A DNA stretch of 64,000 bases from Mesostigma viride (lineage: Eukaryota; Streptophyta; Mesostigmatophyceae; Mesostigmatales; Mesostigmataceae): assembly GCA_009746045.1 (NCBI GenBank), contig RPFO01000436.1, positions 2,345,953-2,409,952 on the forward strand, read 5' to 3'. Shown here in pieces: positions 61,540 through 64,000 of the stretch. The position numbers and the translations under genes are program-made. A model generated the notes under the pieces. That model was not told the origin of the DNA. It was given only the letters and a program-made list of their open reading frames with translations, and ran no database searches. Numbering within the stretch: the stretch's first letter is position 1; each line of letters starts with the position of its first letter.

Positions 61540-62799
61540 TGTACAATGCTCACTCTACTTCAACATCGTAATGAGTAAGCACGGATGGTGATAAAACACT
61601 GAACACATGGTCAACAGCTGCAGACTCAAATGGCGGATGAGCAACACTGAAAACGTACCCTTCATGCCCCCCAGCTGCCAGACTCGGGTCTTCCACCCAC
61701 TACCCCACTATCCCAGGCCACCTCAATGCAGGTGGAAATGACTCTATGTTACACAGCAAGGGAACCTCATCCAATAATGAGCCAGTAGACTTGCTGAGGT
61801 GCGCCAAACTGCAATGTTGGCTGCACGCATATCAGAAACACTAGCTCAGCGCCATGTATTCAACAGCATGACACTAAATGGCAGCTGGCCAGCTTCTGCA
61901 TTACCTCAGGGTCTTGCGAGTTGCTTCAGTAATGCACACACGATAATGTACACCGGTTAATACTTGGGCCTTGGTCTTGCCTGCCACTGGGCCGGGCTGG
62001 AAGAGGCTTCATGATGTCTGCAAAACTGGTTCCGAAGCCAAAGAACCAAGGTTCCCGCCACGTCATTGGCGGCCGGCTAATACACAACGGAATGAAAAAG
62101 ATACTAGGACTGTACCATGCAATGGAGCAACATATACCCGGCGGCTCCACCTGGCATCATAGTAGTATATACTAGGAGAAGAACGGAGCAGCGCCGTTCA
62201 AATGAACCCATCCATACTTGTTCCTCCCAGAAACTGGTTTCTCGATACGAGCCCCACAGGACATCCAGTGTGGGTTCAACGACAATTATTGAACCCAAAG
62301 AAACTCTACACTAAAGAACGCTTAAAAAATCTGGCGGCATCAGTCAGCGACCAGCAATGCGGTAGCCTCCCTCAGCCATTAATGTGACGTAAAACCGCTG
62401 CACAGTAGAGAGTACACCCAACGATGCAACGCGAGTGGCGTCTCGGCCCACACGGGCCCCCCAGACGCTGGCCGCCAAGGAATGAAACAATCGGCACGAG
62501 ATGGCTTCCCGTGCCCGCAGCAAAATTGTGGGCCCCTCACCAGACGAGGAAAGAATGAGCCAACCCAATCCATGACAGTGAAACTGGACCCATGAACTCT
62601 ATCCACACTCTGACACATGCTGTCGTGTATGTACAGGTTGCACTGGCGTGGCATGGCCGCCACTGAGTCCCTGGTATTCTGACCGCTGATCTAAATCAGC
62701 ATTACGCCAACCTCCAGCGGACAAAACGCTCTTTGCGATGGCAGCTTTCTCAAGTGCAGCATGCCATTAATCATGTTCAACAAAGCGGACGAGCATCGA
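61540..62799. other. No recognised gene
   Basis: Short open frames occur on both strands, but none has a domain, and none pairs with plausible splice sites. A plus-strand stretch near 62010-62090 (AKLVPKPKNQGSRHVIGG) vaguely recalls reverse transcriptase but lacks other motifs. It may be the untranslated end of the gene at 62800 or old retroelement sequence. Confidence 0.4.
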
Positions 62800-63690
62800 T
62801 CAGTTGATGCCAAACATGCCGCTCAGCCAGCGTGCAACCTCTGGGTCTTCCTTCTTTGCCGACCGGACCAGGTCCATGGAAGACCGGCTGGCTGAGCCCC
62901 ATATGGGCACGTCGTCCAGGTCGCTCTCGCTCCCGTCCAGGATCTCGGGGCACCTCGTACTAGTGCATGATGTGTTGTCGGCCACGTCAAACGGGACCAC
63001 ATTGTCCAGTACGGCCGCCAGCACACGGGACAAGATGCCCTCGGGAAGGCCCATTCCTCGTACGGTCTCCGTGAGTGCGGGGATGTCAACGAGTTGCAGC
63101 CGCGGGACGGACGGGCGTGCGGTGCGCGCCGGTGGACGACGTGGCGCCTTGATGTCGATGGCTCGCGCTGGTTCCGAGTGTACTGTGCCGATCACCACGG
63201 ACGACGCATCAATGTGGCTGTCGGAGCTGACTGCGGAGTCGTCGACGGCCTGTTCCGATTATCACGTATGATATATGCAGTTCGTCACGAATAATGGCAG
63301 TGGATGAGTGAAAAGAACGGGCAAATTTCGGGAAGGGAAGCGGGAGCCTAGCAAACGGATAGGAAGGGCATCGTATTCGTACTCTAGCTTCTGGCTAGCA
63401 AATGAATATATATTGTATATATGTCCCATAATAATCGAAGGTTTTCCAGGGATCAGAATGAAAGCGAAAAACGCCCCACGCACTGAGCAAAACTGCGCTG
63501 TCAACGTACCCTCTGCCGGCATGGACTCTCCGCCGCTCCTCTCGAAGTCATCGCTAGATACTTCATCGTTGCCTGGGTCATCATCGCGTCGGGTCCCAGG
63601 GTACAAGTCCGAAAGCTCATTTCTCGCGGCGCGTGAGGAGGATGGCCGAAAAAATGCAGACGACGATCGATTGACGTCGGAGAATCCTGT
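62800..63690 (-). CDS. 3' end of an unrecognised host gene, two exons
   Basis: Exons (minus strand): about 63683-63510 and 63230-62800, joined in phase 1 across GTACGTTG and CCGCAG. The first has SSSAFFRPSSSRAARNELSD and an acidic stretch; it may begin at an acceptor (TACAG) near 63684, so earlier exons would lie upstream. The last exon reads LVDIPALTETVRGMGLPEGI, an acidic part, then KKEDPEVARWLSGMFGIN and stop. No domain is recognised. Exon GC and phase agreement support it; the start is unknown. Confidence 0.5.
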
Positions 63691-63699
63691 ATAGAGCAC

Positions 63700-64000
63700 A
63701 CATATATTGAGGCTGCAAGAGGCAATGGGTTGCTGCAGGGTCGATTCACCGAGGCCGGCTATGTAACATAAGCGCCAACAGTGGGTTGTCGCAAAACTGG
63801 CAGCTACACAACACGTCGCGAGGCGACAATTTTCACACTGGTGACGTCTACTGAGTTTGCATGGCGTCTACTGAGGTGTGGGTTTGACTAATAAACTCCC
63901 CCCCTGTCTTTCATGTCAGCAGCCAAGGTCACGCGTCACTGCAACTCGGAAGGCATATTGCCATGTTTTTCCTCTTGTCAGATTTTATCTGGCGTGAAAA
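63700..64000. other. Window end, nothing recognised
   Basis: No coding or repeat signal is clear in this stretch. Confidence 0.5.

Noticed and set aside
62010-62090. Reverse transcriptase fragment (LVPKPKNQGSRHVIGG)
   Set aside because: Only one weak local resemblance; no catalytic motif or neighbouring RT blocks.
63501-63749. Alternative minus-strand frame over the gene at 62800-63690
   Set aside because: Shadow of the frame that splices in phase to the last exon.

Overview
The window is nuclear DNA from an intron-rich eukaryote, most likely a green alga. The evidence is GC-rich exons joined by GT-AG introns with C-rich polypyrimidine tracts, a secreted expansin-like (double-psi beta-barrel) protein, large amounts of intronic minisatellite, and dense eukaryotic transposons (piggyBac, hAT, ORF1-type retroposons). 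I cannot name a species. There is no bacterial or viral gene organisation.

Layout. 1-2710 is the 3' part of a piggyBac element whose transposase is decayed and lacks its catalytic core. 2740-6938 holds three decayed retroposon copies of two related families, here called A and B, that encode an L1-ORF1p-like protein but no reverse transcriptase. 6939-8660 is repeat debris including a probable tRNA-derived SINE. 8668-14932 (minus strand) is a six-exon expansin-like gene with a signal peptide; every intron phase agrees. 14933-16731 is the intergenic space between two divergent genes. 16732-39800 (plus strand) is a 19-exon gene whose phases close exactly to an 829-residue protein with one TPR-like motif and a duplicated helical module; I do not recognise the protein. 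39801-61700 is a nest of transposons: retroposon copies in both orientations, three complete TTAA-flanked piggyBac-like elements plus a fourth inside a hAT element, which itself sits in a family A retroposon, and a fragment resembling a LINE endonuclease. 62800-63700 (minus strand) is the 3' end of another unrecognised host gene.

Main observation. In the 829-residue gene, and at one exon of the expansin-like gene, exon edges together with their splice sites are tandemly amplified. The end of exon 9 plus its donor is repeated about 25 times as an open 57-bp unit, the exon 14 donor 4 times, the exon 11 acceptor 3 times, and decayed versions follow exons 2, 4, 6, 8, 12, 18 and 19. Much of the intronic minisatellite here looks seeded by AG|GT-containing segments. 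A second theme is dependence among mobile elements: non-autonomous piggyBac derivatives share termini with the decayed transposase element, and ORF1-only retroposons share 5' ends, a 3' CAAC-loop hairpin and often a (TTAA)n tail that supplies piggyBac target sites.
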